64,000 bases of DNA from Diphasiastrum complanatum (Eukaryota > Streptophyta > Lycopodiopsida > Lycopodiales > Lycopodiaceae): positions 9,512,243 to 9,576,242 of the forward strand of contig CM055095.1 of assembly GCA_029204225.1 (NCBI GenBank), read 5' to 3'. The position numbers were made by a program, and so were the translations under genes. Below are positions 35,687-44,916 of this stretch, one piece after another. A model generated the notes under the pieces. The model made no database searches. It was not told the DNA's origin and was given only the letters and a program-made list of their open reading frames with translations. Every line of letters begins with the position of its first letter. The stretch's first letter is position 1.

Positions 35687-37812
35687 GAAGAATCTAGTGG
35701 GAGATGGCAGGGCGCACACCAACTAACGTGCGTGGTTGCCCTATACTTGTTCGCTTGCAATATAGGCTTCTTTTTTGTTTTTCACAGTTTATTTCCATTG
35801 TGGGATTTGGCTTGACGGTCTTCTTTGTGTGCAGACAGGGAAGCTCCTGGAAGATGTCCGCTGGCACAACGAACGGCATCGGAAGCAAGAAGCAGAATTT
35901 CACGAGCGCCAGCGAGAGATAATGGCACGACTACCGGAGTTGCAGCCACGTCCCCTGCGACTCTCAAACCTGCTTCCCCTGTTGGCGAGGGCGAGGAAAC
36001 ACAGCGAATTGGAATTAACTTCACCGCAGAACAGCTGGCCATGGTCCGGGAAAGGGTCTATGACGTCGGGCCAGCCAGGAGGCAGAGCGACAAAATAATC
36101 CACCTGACCGGGACGACGAGTCTTTGGGCTCTTCGGCACCCTAGTAATGTAGAGCCCAAATAAAGGTCCAGCCGTATGTGGCGGACTGTTTCTATGTAAT
36201 TTTTGGGAGTAAATTTTGCAGAGTCTGTGTTGTTGTAATGAGCAGATCTTTCACTAATCAGAATGAAAAAAAGCTCACTTGTGTATATACCTTTTTCATG
36301 GAGAAGTAGAATCGCAATTCTCAAGAAAGCTTCAGCAGCAGAACATTTTCGTTTGCATGTTCTTATGCAGTTCTGGAAGTGGAGTCACAATTGGTCCTTC
36401 TTGAGATGCTGAGCATTCACTTCACCCAAAAAACTTCTGGTCTTGAGCTTGATTCTGCATGCAATTTACGTAGTTGTGCCAAAGATAGGACGCCCGATTT
36501 CGCACCCTAGATACCTGGGTGAAATGGGTATTGATCACTGCCCCCAGAAGGCAAAAAATGTGAATCTGGTTGACCTGCACCTTGGATAACAAACTGTACA
36601 AAATGACAATCCCCTAACCCTAAACCTTGGATAACGGTCCATTAGCTAAGATAAAGGAGAAGTTCTAGAAAACTTGTTTGGTATTTGTGACTTCACAATT
36701 TTTTTGAAACTTATGCCCGTAAAGCATAAGGCACTTGGATTACTTGAGAAGATGTGTACAAATAATAGAATGAAGCTAGAGGCCTCATTGACAAGGATAT
36801 GTATTGATCCCTGTCTGTCCTTAGATTGGTTTGTCGTATGAGGAAAGTAAATTTGAAGGATTCCTGCTGTGGCACGACATGCAATTTCTCGAGCATTCAG
36901 AATTGGTCAAAAGCACAAGGACCTTATGCTCTCAAAAAATCTCATCCTACGATCCGATCATCCCATTCTGTTCTGTTGCAGCAATGACAGAATTCCTGTT
37001 TCCTTTCAGTGTTGTTGTTGGAATTCATCCCAAAACCCTAAACCTGTCTCATCATATAGGCCATAGTACTATGTAGGTCTTGTACTTCCCTGTGTTGAAT
37101 GACACTGTGGAGCATAAGTAATTAGTAAGATGTTGAAGTTCATCCGGGGAGCGCATCGTTGACCTGTATTTATATAATAATATAATATAGATCCGTCAAA
37201 GAGACAGAGATAGCTAGTGCACGAGACAGTGTTCTCTGGACTCAAAAAATATAAGTTGTTTGCTCTTTCATGCCCGATTCTGTGATATCTCAGTTATGGG
37301 AGGCATGGGCAGTGGTTAGGTTTGTTGCAAATTTTTTTGGGTACCTTTTTCCTTTTTTTTAACAGGAGGGGGCAGGTGGGTGCCAGACACCCTCTGATAA
37401 TTAATTCCGGGGGGGGGGGGGGTGTTTAGGGGGAGGAAAACTGTTTTTATTTCGTTTTGGGGATGTGGGACAGTGAGGGGAGGGGCCTGTATTTTTTTTT
37501 TGAAAACAAAGAAAATTTGGAAAATGCCGGACGCGTCCACCCTGGGACGGACGTGGACGTGGACGCGGACGTGCGTCTGCGTCCACCATCCGCTTCCTTA
37601 GTGATGGACTATAGAAAAAATAATTAGACAGTCTTTGCTTTGCTAAAACCTTTCTGCAACATGGTTTTTGTTCATGCATCAGGATTTGGATCCTTTACAA
37701 ACTGATTGTTTTTTAGGTGGCAGAAGTAGCAGAACCTGAAACTGCATCACTAGTTCAAGCTGAAGAAGCTGGCGGAATGCAGTTGCCATCTTCTGCTTCC
37801 TATTCGTCATGA
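21535..37812 (+). CDS. RING-CH (RINGv) membrane E3 ubiquitin ligase, DUF3675/PIT1-like
   Basis: Seven exons with GT..AG borders and consistent phases join to 292 codons: 21535-21855, 29883-29954, 30372-30451, 30913-31051, 31223-31303, 31748-31837 and 37717-37812. Residues 84-129 form a complete C4HC3 RING-CH finger (C84, C87, C100, C102, H110, C113, C126, C129), including the family-typical [20 protein letters not shown]. The DUF3675 region follows, with ADYDEY and CCRSAALI. Two hydrophobic membrane segments lie at about 198-221 and 229-253, and the tail is short, acidic and polar. Family members transfer ubiquitin from an E2 to membrane substrates. The start is chosen because the frame from this ATG runs open to the RING without interruption. 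Introns 1 (8.0 kb) and 6 (5.9 kb) are full of transposons. No disabling mutation is seen. Confidence 0.93.
21856..22548 (+). other. Intron 1, 5' portion
   Basis: Intronic sequence up to the LTR retrotransposon. It contains a short GA tract near 21,886 and no recognisable gene. Confidence 0.7.
22554..23791 (-). repeat. 3' LTR of the intron-1 element
   Basis: 1,238 bp, nearly identical to 26,518-27,761. On the - strand it begins TGTTGTAAAGC and ends GCTACA. A polypurine tract (AAAGGTGGGGTGGA on the - strand, 23,792-23,805) abuts its start. Confidence 0.93.
25655..26440. repeat. Tandem array, ~111-120-bp units
   Basis: Five well-conserved units start at 25,655, 25,775, 25,886, 26,005 and 26,118. 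Each has CGTGCTTTCACCGTTAGGCA, TTGCCTCAGTAACGCC, GGTCGATAGCCCTTATAGCT and AAACGATCGGCAGC. Spacings are 120, 111, 119 and 113, hinting at a two-unit higher-order period. Degenerate units follow at 26,245, 26,329 and 26,405. The array lies just downstream of the primer binding site in the element's own direction. Confidence 0.93.
26503..26515 (-). promoter_or_regulatory. Primer binding site of the intron-1 element
   Basis: The + strand reads GGCTCTGATACCA, the complement of TGGTATCAGAGCC, two bases from the LTR end. This fixes the element on the - strand. Confidence 0.93.
26518..27761 (-). repeat. 5' LTR of the intron-1 element
   Basis: 1,244 bp. It carries seven GGCGCC palindromes between 27,616 and 27,728, near its 5' (U3) end on the - strand. 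The first reads TTGGCGCC, close to an E2F-type site. The older partner LTR keeps six. Confidence 0.93.
27767..29777 (+). other. Intron 1, 3' portion
   Basis: Nothing coding is supported. A short tandem duplication with the palindromic core CCTATGTACATAGG lies near 27,800-27,870. Confidence 0.6.
29778..29852. repeat. (GA)n microsatellite next to the exon 2 acceptor
   Basis: About 37 GA dinucleotides end 30 bp before exon 2. Confidence 0.97.
29883..29954 (+). CDS. RINGv gene exon 2
   Basis: 24 codons from Y108 to Q131, completing the RING ([20 protein letters not shown]). The acceptor is cttctgcag and the donor GTGTGT; phase 0 on both sides. Confidence 0.93.
30372..30451 (+). CDS. RINGv gene exon 3
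   Basis: 80 nt from [13 protein letters not shown] to QYAS, ending in phase 2. The Ser158 codon is completed by the first base of exon 4. It is the start of the DUF3675 region (compare the family's KPGYTAPP). Introns 2 and 3 (29,955-30,371 and 30,452-30,912) show nothing else. Confidence 0.9.
30913..31051 (+). CDS. RINGv gene exon 4
   Basis: Residues 159-204: [30 protein letters not shown] and CCRSAALI, which begins the first membrane segment. The donor is the strong GTAAGTG. Confidence 0.92.
31223..31303 (+). CDS. RINGv gene exon 5
   Basis: 27 codons (205-231), [20 protein letters not shown] to FFA: the rest of the first membrane segment and the loop. The acceptor tttttttgcag has a good pyrimidine tract. 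Introns 4 and 5 (31,052-31,222 and 31,304-31,747) hold nothing recognisable. Confidence 0.92.
31748..31837 (+). CDS. RINGv gene exon 6
   Basis: 30 codons (232-261): the second membrane segment [20 protein letters not shown] and the basic stop-transfer-like [10 protein letters not shown]. Confidence 0.92.
31838..33350 (+). other. Intron 6, 5' portion
   Basis: No gene is seen. A (CT)n microsatellite runs 32,928-32,974, followed by a GC-rich stretch (32,975-33,120) that may belong to the LINE fragment. Confidence 0.55.
32928..32974. repeat. (CT)n microsatellite
   Basis: About 23 CT dinucleotides in intron 6. Confidence 0.97.
33351..34280 (+). pseudogene. LINE fragment: endonuclease end and RT start
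   Basis: It begins with the endonuclease motif [12 protein letters not shown] and, after frame changes, [14 protein letters not shown], which matches the endonuclease region of non-LTR retrotransposons. At 34,045-34,260 the finger region of the RT follows: [46 protein letters not shown]. The catalytic RT core is absent; the copy is cut off near 34,280, where gypsy-type sequence begins. Several stops and frameshifts are present. Confidence 0.75.
34610..35060. repeat. Spacer with GGCGAAGGTT / AACCTTCGCC motifs, copy 3
   Basis: Motif copies occur near 34,710, 34,793, 34,860, 34,950 and 35,039, in both orientations. Here the spacer is fused directly to an internal piece of gag, so the leader and gag start are deleted. 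Confidence 0.65.
35052..35130 (+). pseudogene. Gypsy gag fragment
   Basis: [20 protein letters not shown] matches the gag at 12,460-12,520 almost residue for residue, then diverges. It belongs to the same gypsy family as the fragment at 11,915. Confidence 0.85.
35285..37600. mobile_element. Putative non-autonomous DNA transposon with GGACGCG subterminal repeats
   Basis: Both ends are dense in GGACGCG/CGCGTCC units (35,290-35,510 and 37,525-37,595) in opposite sense, as in subterminal-repeat arrays of plant hAT- or CACTA-like elements. No exact terminal inverted repeat or target duplication could be fixed, so the limits are approximate. No transposase is seen. Between the ends lie a (GA)n tract (35,644-35,682), two TTTAGGG units near 35,612, a fragment with gene-like codon content (35,820-36,160) and a 13-G run near 37,410. 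Confidence 0.45.
35825..36163 (+). pseudogene. Gene-like fragment in two overlapping frames
   Basis: After a possible splice acceptor (gtgtgcag at 35,827-35,834), one frame reads [20 protein letters not shown] and continues charged. The other frame reads [20 protein letters not shown] and [17 protein letters not shown]. Base composition is more GC-rich than the surroundings. I do not recognise the family. It could be a captured host exon carried by the surrounding element, or an unrelated retrogene fragment. Confidence 0.35.
37717..37812 (+). CDS. RINGv gene exon 7 (last coding exon)
   Basis: 31 codons and the TGA stop: [20 protein letters not shown]...SYSS. The acceptor is gttttttag. This acidic tail is weakly conserved in the family, so this exon is less certain than the others, but frame, phase and immediate stop fit. 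Confidence 0.85.
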   Translation: MAEVAEPETASLVQAEEAGGMQLPSSASYSS

Positions 37813-40084
37813 TGATGGACATAATGGTTGTAAGTTTATCACCTTGTAACTTTGTAGCTCTTAATCATGTAATTGGCACTGTTAAAGTTACGTGTCTTGT
37901 CAATAACCAATTGTTTGTGTTGATTGGCTGTTGATGAAGGTGCCAATGGTTCCACATCCTTCAAAGCTGCAAAAGTAGGAATGCTTTGGAAAAAATTTCG
38001 CCTTCTTGGATGCATGCTAGCCTGAAGATTCCAAAGAAAAAAGAAGAGGGGTTGTTATGGACAAGCTGGCATCACCCTAATTCAAATGTGGCTCGATCAA
38101 ACTTGACTCAATTTAGTGCTAGTATCTTACTGGTTGGGAACTTGAACAGCTTGCTCATAAATCCAGGTAGTCTTTGCACCTTGAATTGGTGGGAATCTCT
38201 TGGACTGCCACCGGCAGTGCAAAGAGGAAAGGTCTGTTAAGAGAAAAGGACATTCTCAGGAGAAAAATAAGATGGAAATGCTTTTTACGTTTTATTGCAT
38301 TGGCAATGTGGAAACTCAAATTTTGATGAAGACTCCTAGAAGTTTTGTTCTATGCTGCGAAGCATCTGCTTAAGATGCTAGTGGTGTCAAATAATATCCA
38401 CTCTGGAGGAAAAAGATTTGCAGTTTTTGATACTGTAAGCCTTAGTCTATTTCTTATAGAGAAAGCTTTGAAATAGCGCATCCCGTCATGATGGTTGCCC
38501 CTCACCCGAGCATGAAGTAAACTAGCTCAAATTCATGGAATATAGAATCAATAAGTGTCACTATCTTCGAGGATATGTTATCGTAATTTGCTGTAGCCCA
38601 GGTGCCATGCAGTGACGCAATCTTCCTTTTCCATTTCCTTGAATGGTGATCAGAAGGCAATATCTGCAAAGGATGAACTTCCAAGTTGGTGTATCTATTT
38701 GGTTTAATCTGACTAACTCGCAAGTTTTATTCATGTATTATTGAGTATGACATGTTGTAGAATGGGCCCTATGGCAGTTTGATTGTGTAAAATGCATCTA
38801 ATGATGATCCGTCTGTGGGTTTTTAAGTTCTAGTAGGTTAAGAATCAAGCTCATGGAATAGCTCACACTGTCCAGCAGCAGCATTGAACTTACAAGCAGT
38901 GACGTTGCAAGGTAATCCAAGCGTTATATATTTCCTTGTAAAGAAGTCAAGAAAAACGAGTTTCTTTGGAATTCAAGACATTTCTTGCGTCATGGACTGT
39001 TTGTGGTTCGAATCAAGGCTTTTATATTATGCCCACTTTTGAGTTTATTCACATTGTCCTCATTTCACAGATTTTGTGGTAGAGATTGAGAGAGAGGGAG
39101 CTTTGGGTTTTTTTTTTTTAAGTATGCTAAATAATTATACTCCCTAAACAATTCTGGGTTCTTTTGGCCTTTTTTTTGGCATTTTTTTGGGCTGTTTTTG
39201 GGGGGTTAACTAAAAAAAAAAATAGTTAATTAATTAGTACACTTGACCCTTCAACTTTTTGTGAACCGTACGGTTCACTGTACGGTTCTGAGAACCGTGG
39301 TGAACCGTACACGATTCTCAGATTCTATGATATATATACACTTGTATAACTTGATTTCTTTGATGATTTTGGGTCTGAATGTTATTCAATATGTAACAGG
39401 CTATAGCTTAAAACAATTATAAAATCACATCTCTCTCCTGCACTCTTCTTTGAAGTGGATTGCATAGGAAAAGCTTTTCTTGCCAATATTATTGTTTTCT
39501 GGAAATATCAACATCTTGAAGCATATATGAGGCTTTGCTTGTGAATATGAAGATTTGTTTTTGGCCTCAAAGTTCTGTTTGCTAATCCCAGGATTTGTCT
39601 GTTTGTTATCAAATTCCTTGTGAAATGTTGAAATATGTATGATCTGTAGACTGGTCTTTAGACATGATCCTTAAGAACAAAAAAGATTTATAGTGATCCA
39701 CGATATGGCATGCAAAGTGAACTGATCAGAATGTGCTCTCCAATATGATCATAAACTTCTTGTATTGTAAATCATTGAAAAATTTGAACTATTAACTGAT
39801 CAAATAAGATAAGAATGTTTAGAGTTTATATTTCTCATACTGTGGCATAATCAAATCTCAAAGAAATTGTCTTGTTGCAATATTTCCGATGGAATAGTGG
39901 TTTGCATTTCAGTGGTTTTTTCGGTAATGGGATAGACAAAACATCTAAAAGACCTTAGCACTTTGAATACTAAACTTCAAGTTAACAAAGTAGATTGTCT
40001 TATCCTACTTGATGAATATTGATAGTATCAAAAGCATTCAGTAAATTGAACCATGTTATTTGCATAAGTCTCTTTTTATCGTTT
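37813..40084 (+). other. 3' flank of the RINGv gene, no further gene seen
   Basis: The first few hundred bases are probably 3' UTR; no single poly(A) signal stands out. An 84-codon open frame at 37,986-38,240 has no recognisable motif. A cluster of palindromes lies at 39,261-39,298. Confidence 0.45.
39261..39298. repeat. Palindrome cluster built on GAACCGT
   Basis: GTGAACCGTACGGTTCAC (39,261-39,278) is a perfect 18-bp palindrome. ACGGTTCTGAGAACCGT (39,282-39,298) is an 8-bp-arm hairpin. A further TGAACCGTAC follows at 39,301. Confidence 0.9.
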
Positions 40085-40910
40085 CACCATAACAAAAAAA
40101 AGTTGGGTTTGCGATGGAGATGTTTTAGTTACGTGTTGCTACAATTGTTGGTAACATCTATATTTAGTGTCGCAAACAGACCGTTGCTGAGTGACATATA
40201 TAGTGACATCTGCCTCACATGTACCAGTAGTTTATAACGCATGTGAGAGAATTTTGAATTGACAATAAAAAAATCGCCATACATTGCTTCAAATGTTGCC
40301 ACACATCGTAATTAGTCTTGAAAATATCGTCGCATGGTGATGCTTTTAGTGACACTTATTAGTGTCGTGCAACACATTTGAAGATCAGTAAAATGTGGCT
40401 ATTGTGACATCGTATTCTAAAAAAAAAGATTTGTTACAACATTGTAGTTTTTAAAAATAACTAGTGATGTGAGCCCGCAAGTGTGCGGGTGGGCAGGGCA
40501 GGGTTTTGGGTAGGTGGGCAAAGGGGAGGGTTGAAAAATAGGGAGGTTTTTTTTTTTTTTTTTTTTTGGGTAGGGTCAGGCTACCCGTGGGGTAGCGCGA
40601 CCGGTGTCCGAAAAAAAAAACATGAAGGAAAATTAAGAAAATAAAAAAAAAGGTCTCGAGCAGCACTAACGCTGTCCGGGAACACTAAAATTTTAATTAT
40701 AATAGATTGAGATGAGAGACTTGTTGCAACACTTACATATATTTTTTTCCAAAAAAAATTGAGACCCATTGCAACACTACATAATTGTTGCAATAGCTAC
40801 TTGTTTTTGAAAAAAATACAATAGTGACACTTTGTTGATCCTTAAATGTGTCGCACAATGACACAAATAGCGACACTAAAAAATGTCACTAAAAAAATGG
40901 TACCCATCAT
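40085..40910. mobile_element. DNA-transposon remnant with GTGACA/GTGTCG subterminal motifs
   Basis: Both flanks of a nested Helitron-like insert carry repeated TAGTGACA, AGTGTCG and TGTCGCAACA-type words, ending in GACACTAAAAAATGTCACTA near 40,873-40,892. Such subterminal repeats are usual for plant class II elements, but no exact termini or transposase are visible. Confidence 0.4.
40461..40719 (-). mobile_element. Short Helitron-like element
   Basis: On the - strand it starts TCTCTCATCTCAATCTATT and ends with a GC hairpin (CCCGCACACTTGCGGG), then GCTCACATCACTAG followed by T. A 5' TC start, a 3' hairpin about 10 nt before CTAG (CTRR) and a T after it are Helitron hallmarks. The base before the 5' TC is G instead of A, a small misfit. 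There is no coding capacity (259 bp). Confidence 0.6.
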
Positions 40911-41417
40911 TTTTATCACTTGCCAATCATTTATGATTATATAAAAAATAAGAGTGATTAAGAAAACGTACCTCAGAAATTTTTCCGGGATGGATCAGTT
41001 TATCTGGCACGGAAAATTGGCCCGGTTAATGTCGTTGAAGAGACAGGTCACTAATTTGTTGAAGCTCGATGGTGGCTATGGCAACGAGAGAGCGTAGCAG
41101 TACTTGCTACGCTCCTTGCTCAGAATCGGAGGAGAGAGAGCCATAGAGCTCGCTAAGAATCCGGAGATGGTAGAGGCTCGTTGAGGGCTGTGAAGTGCGC
41201 TGTCGAATCCCGAAAGCACCCTGCTACTGGTTAGGGCAATGCTGGTGTCAAGCAAAACACAAAAGCTTTGTACTGTGATTTGGTTAAATATGTACGTTAG
41301 TGGGTCCCATACATGTGAGGTCGAGAGTGCCACGTGGGAATATACTCTACAATAGGTTAGATCAAGTCTAAAAAGTTGGTCAAGTTAGTTTGGTAGTGGT
41401 TCCTACATTATAGGACC
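40911..41417. other. Intergenic, with a + strand LTR scrap at its end
   Basis: The region has no gene. The last ~125 bp (41,290-41,417) match the LTR at 41,930-42,045 but in the opposite orientation, so it is a fragment of a related LTR. Confidence 0.55.
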
Positions 41418-42112
41418 TGTGAAAGTACTGTACTTTAGGACCATAAATGGATCTACAAAAGATCCACAAGAGTGATTGCTTAACAATTTATCAAAAAACT
41501 AGTCATCAAAAAGTTGATCTAGATTGGCAATTTGACAAACAACAAGCATTAACAATCAAAAGCATTGATCAACATTGAAATCCGAGCCCACACGTGTGTA
41601 CTACAGGCTGTAGTATGGCCTTCAACCTGAGAAACAAGCAGAAATTGATTTGGTTTCATTTCCATCACAAAAACTCAATGTACATAGTGAACTTGCTTGA
41701 GATTGCCAATGAGCTCCAAAAAATTTTTCTATCTTCTCACTATGGGAGCTTGGAATACATAGCAAATTCGACTTCCTTCTTGAAGTTAGGTGGATTTCCA
41801 GCATGTAATAAGGAAGTTAACTCACCCTTCTTGCCCTAAAATGAAACCCTAGCCTAGATCCTAGAGTTATGCTTGGTAGGTAGCTAGTTGGTCAAATTTT
41901 CACCTTAAACTTAGGTGTAGGTCCTATAAAGTAGGAATGACCACCAAATAGACATGACCAACTCTCTTGACTTGACCTAACCTACATTAGGATGGGTTTC
42001 CCATGTGGCATCATGGCCTCACATGTGCGGGACCCACTTGTGTACACAATTTACACTATTCTACATGGTTTTTGATCAAGCTAGATTTAATAATTTTTGG
42101 CAATTCTTCACA
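41418..42112 (-). repeat. 3' LTR of the - strand copia
   Basis: 695 bp with TG..CA ends. Its first ~295 bp match 44,917-45,214 nearly exactly. Its remaining part matches, inverted, the + strand fragment at 45,300-45,720. Confidence 0.8.
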
Positions 42113-42322
42113 CTCCTCCTCAAATTTAGCTTGATCTATTTACAACTCTCTTTATAGGTGAATGAAAGCTTTTATAAGTGTCTAAAAAATCCAGCTACAA
42201 ACAAGGAACTTTTGAGACTCCAATAGAGAATGATGTCCATGAAGGATCTTTGACCACCTCTTAGAGGATCCCTTACAAGATGTTCCATAAATGTGTCTAT
42301 ATACATGTAGCACACTTCAAAA

Positions 42323-43165
42323 CTAAACATCATGCCAAGCCATGGATTTCAAGGCATTTTGTGCACTTGAAGATACATCAATTAAAATATTAAGTGCATA
42401 AATAATGTTGCCAAAGACAACTTGCCTTGCTTGATCCCTATGATTGAGCCTTGATGGCTCCATCTTGATACTCAAGATTCTTCTTGGAGTCCTCGGGTCT
42501 TGAGCTTGATCCTCCACTTGACTTGACTCCAAAACATCAATGAATTGAATAAGGTGTTGATCCAAAGGTGCTTCTTCAAGTTTACAAATCTTCCACTCTT
42601 GAAAGATCACATTTCCACCATTGACAAATTCTTTGGTTGAAAACAAGTAGATTCTACAATCTCTACTTGAAGAGCAAAACACTACCATTATTCCTATCAT
42701 TGAAATAGGATAATCTTTGGTCCTTACATTGGAATGATCATGCACAAAGTATGTGGACACAAAGGTTTCCAAAGAAAATGATGCTTCATCTTTTATGACT
42801 CTATTCAAACTATTACAAAAATAGTTATCCAATGAAATTGCTTTATCAACAACAAATGTAGATTTCAAAGCGTCCCATTTCATTGTCTTGTCATACAAAG
42901 TAATAAACACCATGAATCTTAAAGGTAAGAAACAAGTCACCTCATGTCTACTACTACTTTCCGAAAAGTATTCAAAGATAGTAGACTCTCCAATGCTCAC
43001 CACCCTTGCAAGATGCACACTTGAATGGACAATTTGCATGCAATTTGATGACTCGGCCATTGTTATTGAGGACTCTCTTGGAACTCTCATGCTTTGAGGC
43101 TGATCCTCAAGATCTTCCTCCTTTTGATGCTCCTCCTCAATGCAAGCAAGATCACACTTTGCCAA
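42323..43165 (-). CDS. 280-codon open frame in place of pol
   Basis: This uninterrupted frame follows the protease part in a different frame. The last third reads like the linker between copia integrase and RT (NVIFQEWKI..., APLDQHLIQFIDVLESSQVE, QDPRTPRR). The first two thirds (ARVVSIGESTIFEYF, SLDNYFCNSLNRVIKDEASF) are not a recognisable integrase. It may be rearranged pol sequence kept open by chance, or an element-specific protein. Confidence 0.4.
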   Translation of the reverse strand: MAKCDLACIEEEHQKEEDLEDQPQSMRVPRESSITMAESSNCMQIVHSSVHLARVVSIGESTIFEYFSESSSRHEVTCFLPLRFMVFITLYDKTMKWDALKSTFVVDKAISLDNYFCNSLNRVIKDEASFSLETFVSTYFVHDHSNVRTKDYPISMIGIMVVFCSSSRDCRIYLFSTKEFVNGGNVIFQEWKICKLEEAPLDQHLIQFIDVLESSQVEDQAQDPRTPRRILSIKMEPSRLNHRDQARQVVFGNIIYALNILIDVSSSAQNALKSMAWHDV

Positions 43166-44496
43166 GATCTCCTCTTGAGTGATCTCCTCCTTTCCAAGCT
43201 CATTCTTTCAAAAGAAACACTAGCTTCCAACTTAAACAATCTTCCATGTTTAAATCCCTTTGCAATGCAAACATCATTCTTCAAGATGAAGCAAACACCA
43301 TGCTTAAAGTGGACATCCAAACCACTTTCTAAGAGTAGACCAACACTAAGCATATTCTTGGTGATTGATAGTAGATAAAGGACATTTTCTAGATCCATGC
43401 ATTTTGAGGATTCTAGACACAAAGAGATGGTGCCAACACCATCTATCCTACACTCTTCATCATTTGCAGTAAAGACAAACTTTTTAGCATCATTGAATGA
43501 GTGTAAGGTTGAGAAAAACTCCTTTTCACAAGACATGTGGGAGCTAGCCTCACTGTCAATCCACCAATTGTCTCTTGAATTGCTATTGCTTGTTGATGAG
43601 GATGTAGATGAAGAATACATCTACTTCATCCTCCTCCTCCTCCTTTGCAAGTTTCCTTGTTTGTCCTCCTGCACTTGTGTTCTTAGCCTCTTGTAGCATT
43701 CAGATGCATAATGCCTCTTCTTTCCACAAAAGAAGCATTTCTACTTTGACTTGTCCTTTGAGCTTGATGCATCATCCTCTTCTTTGGCCTCCTTTGGATG
43801 CTTCTTCTTTCCATTGGCCTTCCTTTTGCCCTTGAATGAGAAATTGGCTTTCTCATCACCATCCTGCAACGACAAGAAACTCATCCTAGATTTTGCATGG
43901 AGCATCCTACACTCTTCAGCCACTAATACACTGTGAAGTTTTTCTATAGTTGGCAAAGTGTCTTGGATGGCAAAACTTTGGACCAAATTTGCAAAGTTAT
44001 CTCCTAGACCATTAAGGACAATTTGTACAAGCTCTCCATCATGAATCTTCTCTCCAATGAAAGCCAATTCCCTATTTAGAGATTTGATTCTAAGTACATT
44101 ATCCTGTGCACTCTCCTCACTTCTCTTCATGCTTTGCAAAATCTAATTTCTAAGCATGAGTACTCTTGAAGTGTTACTAGATTCATAGATTGATTTTAAA
44201 GACTCCCAAGCCTCTTTAGCACTAGTACAAGCTGATACTTCTCTCAACAAATCATTGCTCACATTCATCTTCACACAATGAAGTGCAAGCCTAGATCTCT
44301 TCTTGTATCTAGCTAACTCTTGTGCACCTAGAGGTTCATCTTCATCTTCAATCAAGAACTCATAAAGGTCTTGGAGCACCAAGAGTGACTCCATCCTAAC
44401 CTTCCAAATAGCATAATTTGTAGAATTTAATCTCTCACTAGCTTCTAGAAGGTATGCTCCAGCAGATCTCATCTTACTAGTGACTTCTACAAACAA
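43087..44496 (-). pseudogene. Copia gag and protease of the - strand element
   Basis: The capsid region starts near 44,463 (MRSAGAYLLEASERLNSTNY, AIWKVRMESLLVLQDLYEFL), with a stop near 44,140. It continues to a CCHC knuckle (CFFCGKKRHYASEC) next to a second stop near 43,740. The protease has WWIDSEASSHMS, where the catalytic DSGA has become DSEA, and extends to VLYLLSITKNMLSVG and the start of the pre-integrase region. The polyprotein is out of use. Confidence 0.88.
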
Positions 44497-44504
44497 GAAA
44501 TAGA

Positions 44505-44853
44505 TTTGATTGACTTGAAACTCACAAAGGTCTCACACTTGCAGTGTTTCACTCAAATTTGATTTCTAATCCAACAAATGGACTTATAATCACAGTTCTA
44601 TCACTCCCTCACAAAGCTGGAATGAAGATAAGATGAAGTGAAAACTACTTTCAAACAAATCTTGCCAAGAAATGAATTTGATTGTCTCTAGAAACTCACC
44701 AAGGTCTCTCTCTTGTAGTTTTTCACTCAAATTAGATTTCTAATCCAACAAATGGACTTATAATCTCAGTTCTAGCACACCCTCACAAAGTTGGAATGAA
44801 GGTAAAATGATGTGAAATCTACTTACAATCAAATCTTGCCAATTTTGGCTATT
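44505..44853. repeat. Tandem duplication (~178 bp) in the copia leader
   Basis: The block TTGATTG...CTCAC-AAGGTCTC..., TAATCCAACAAATGGACTTA, CCCTCACAAAG-TGGAATGAA..., AAATCTTGCC occurs twice in tandem (about 44,505-44,680 and 44,683-44,853). Confidence 0.85.
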
Positions 44854-44916
44854 TTTGGACAAAAAAATGACTTAATTTCTTTCTTCCTCCTTGGTGTACT
44901 TTCAAGACCTGTTTTT

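Noticed and set aside
40490-40660. Poly(A)/poly(T) stretches as SINE or LINE tails
   Set aside because: They lie inside the Helitron-like element and have no target duplications of their own.
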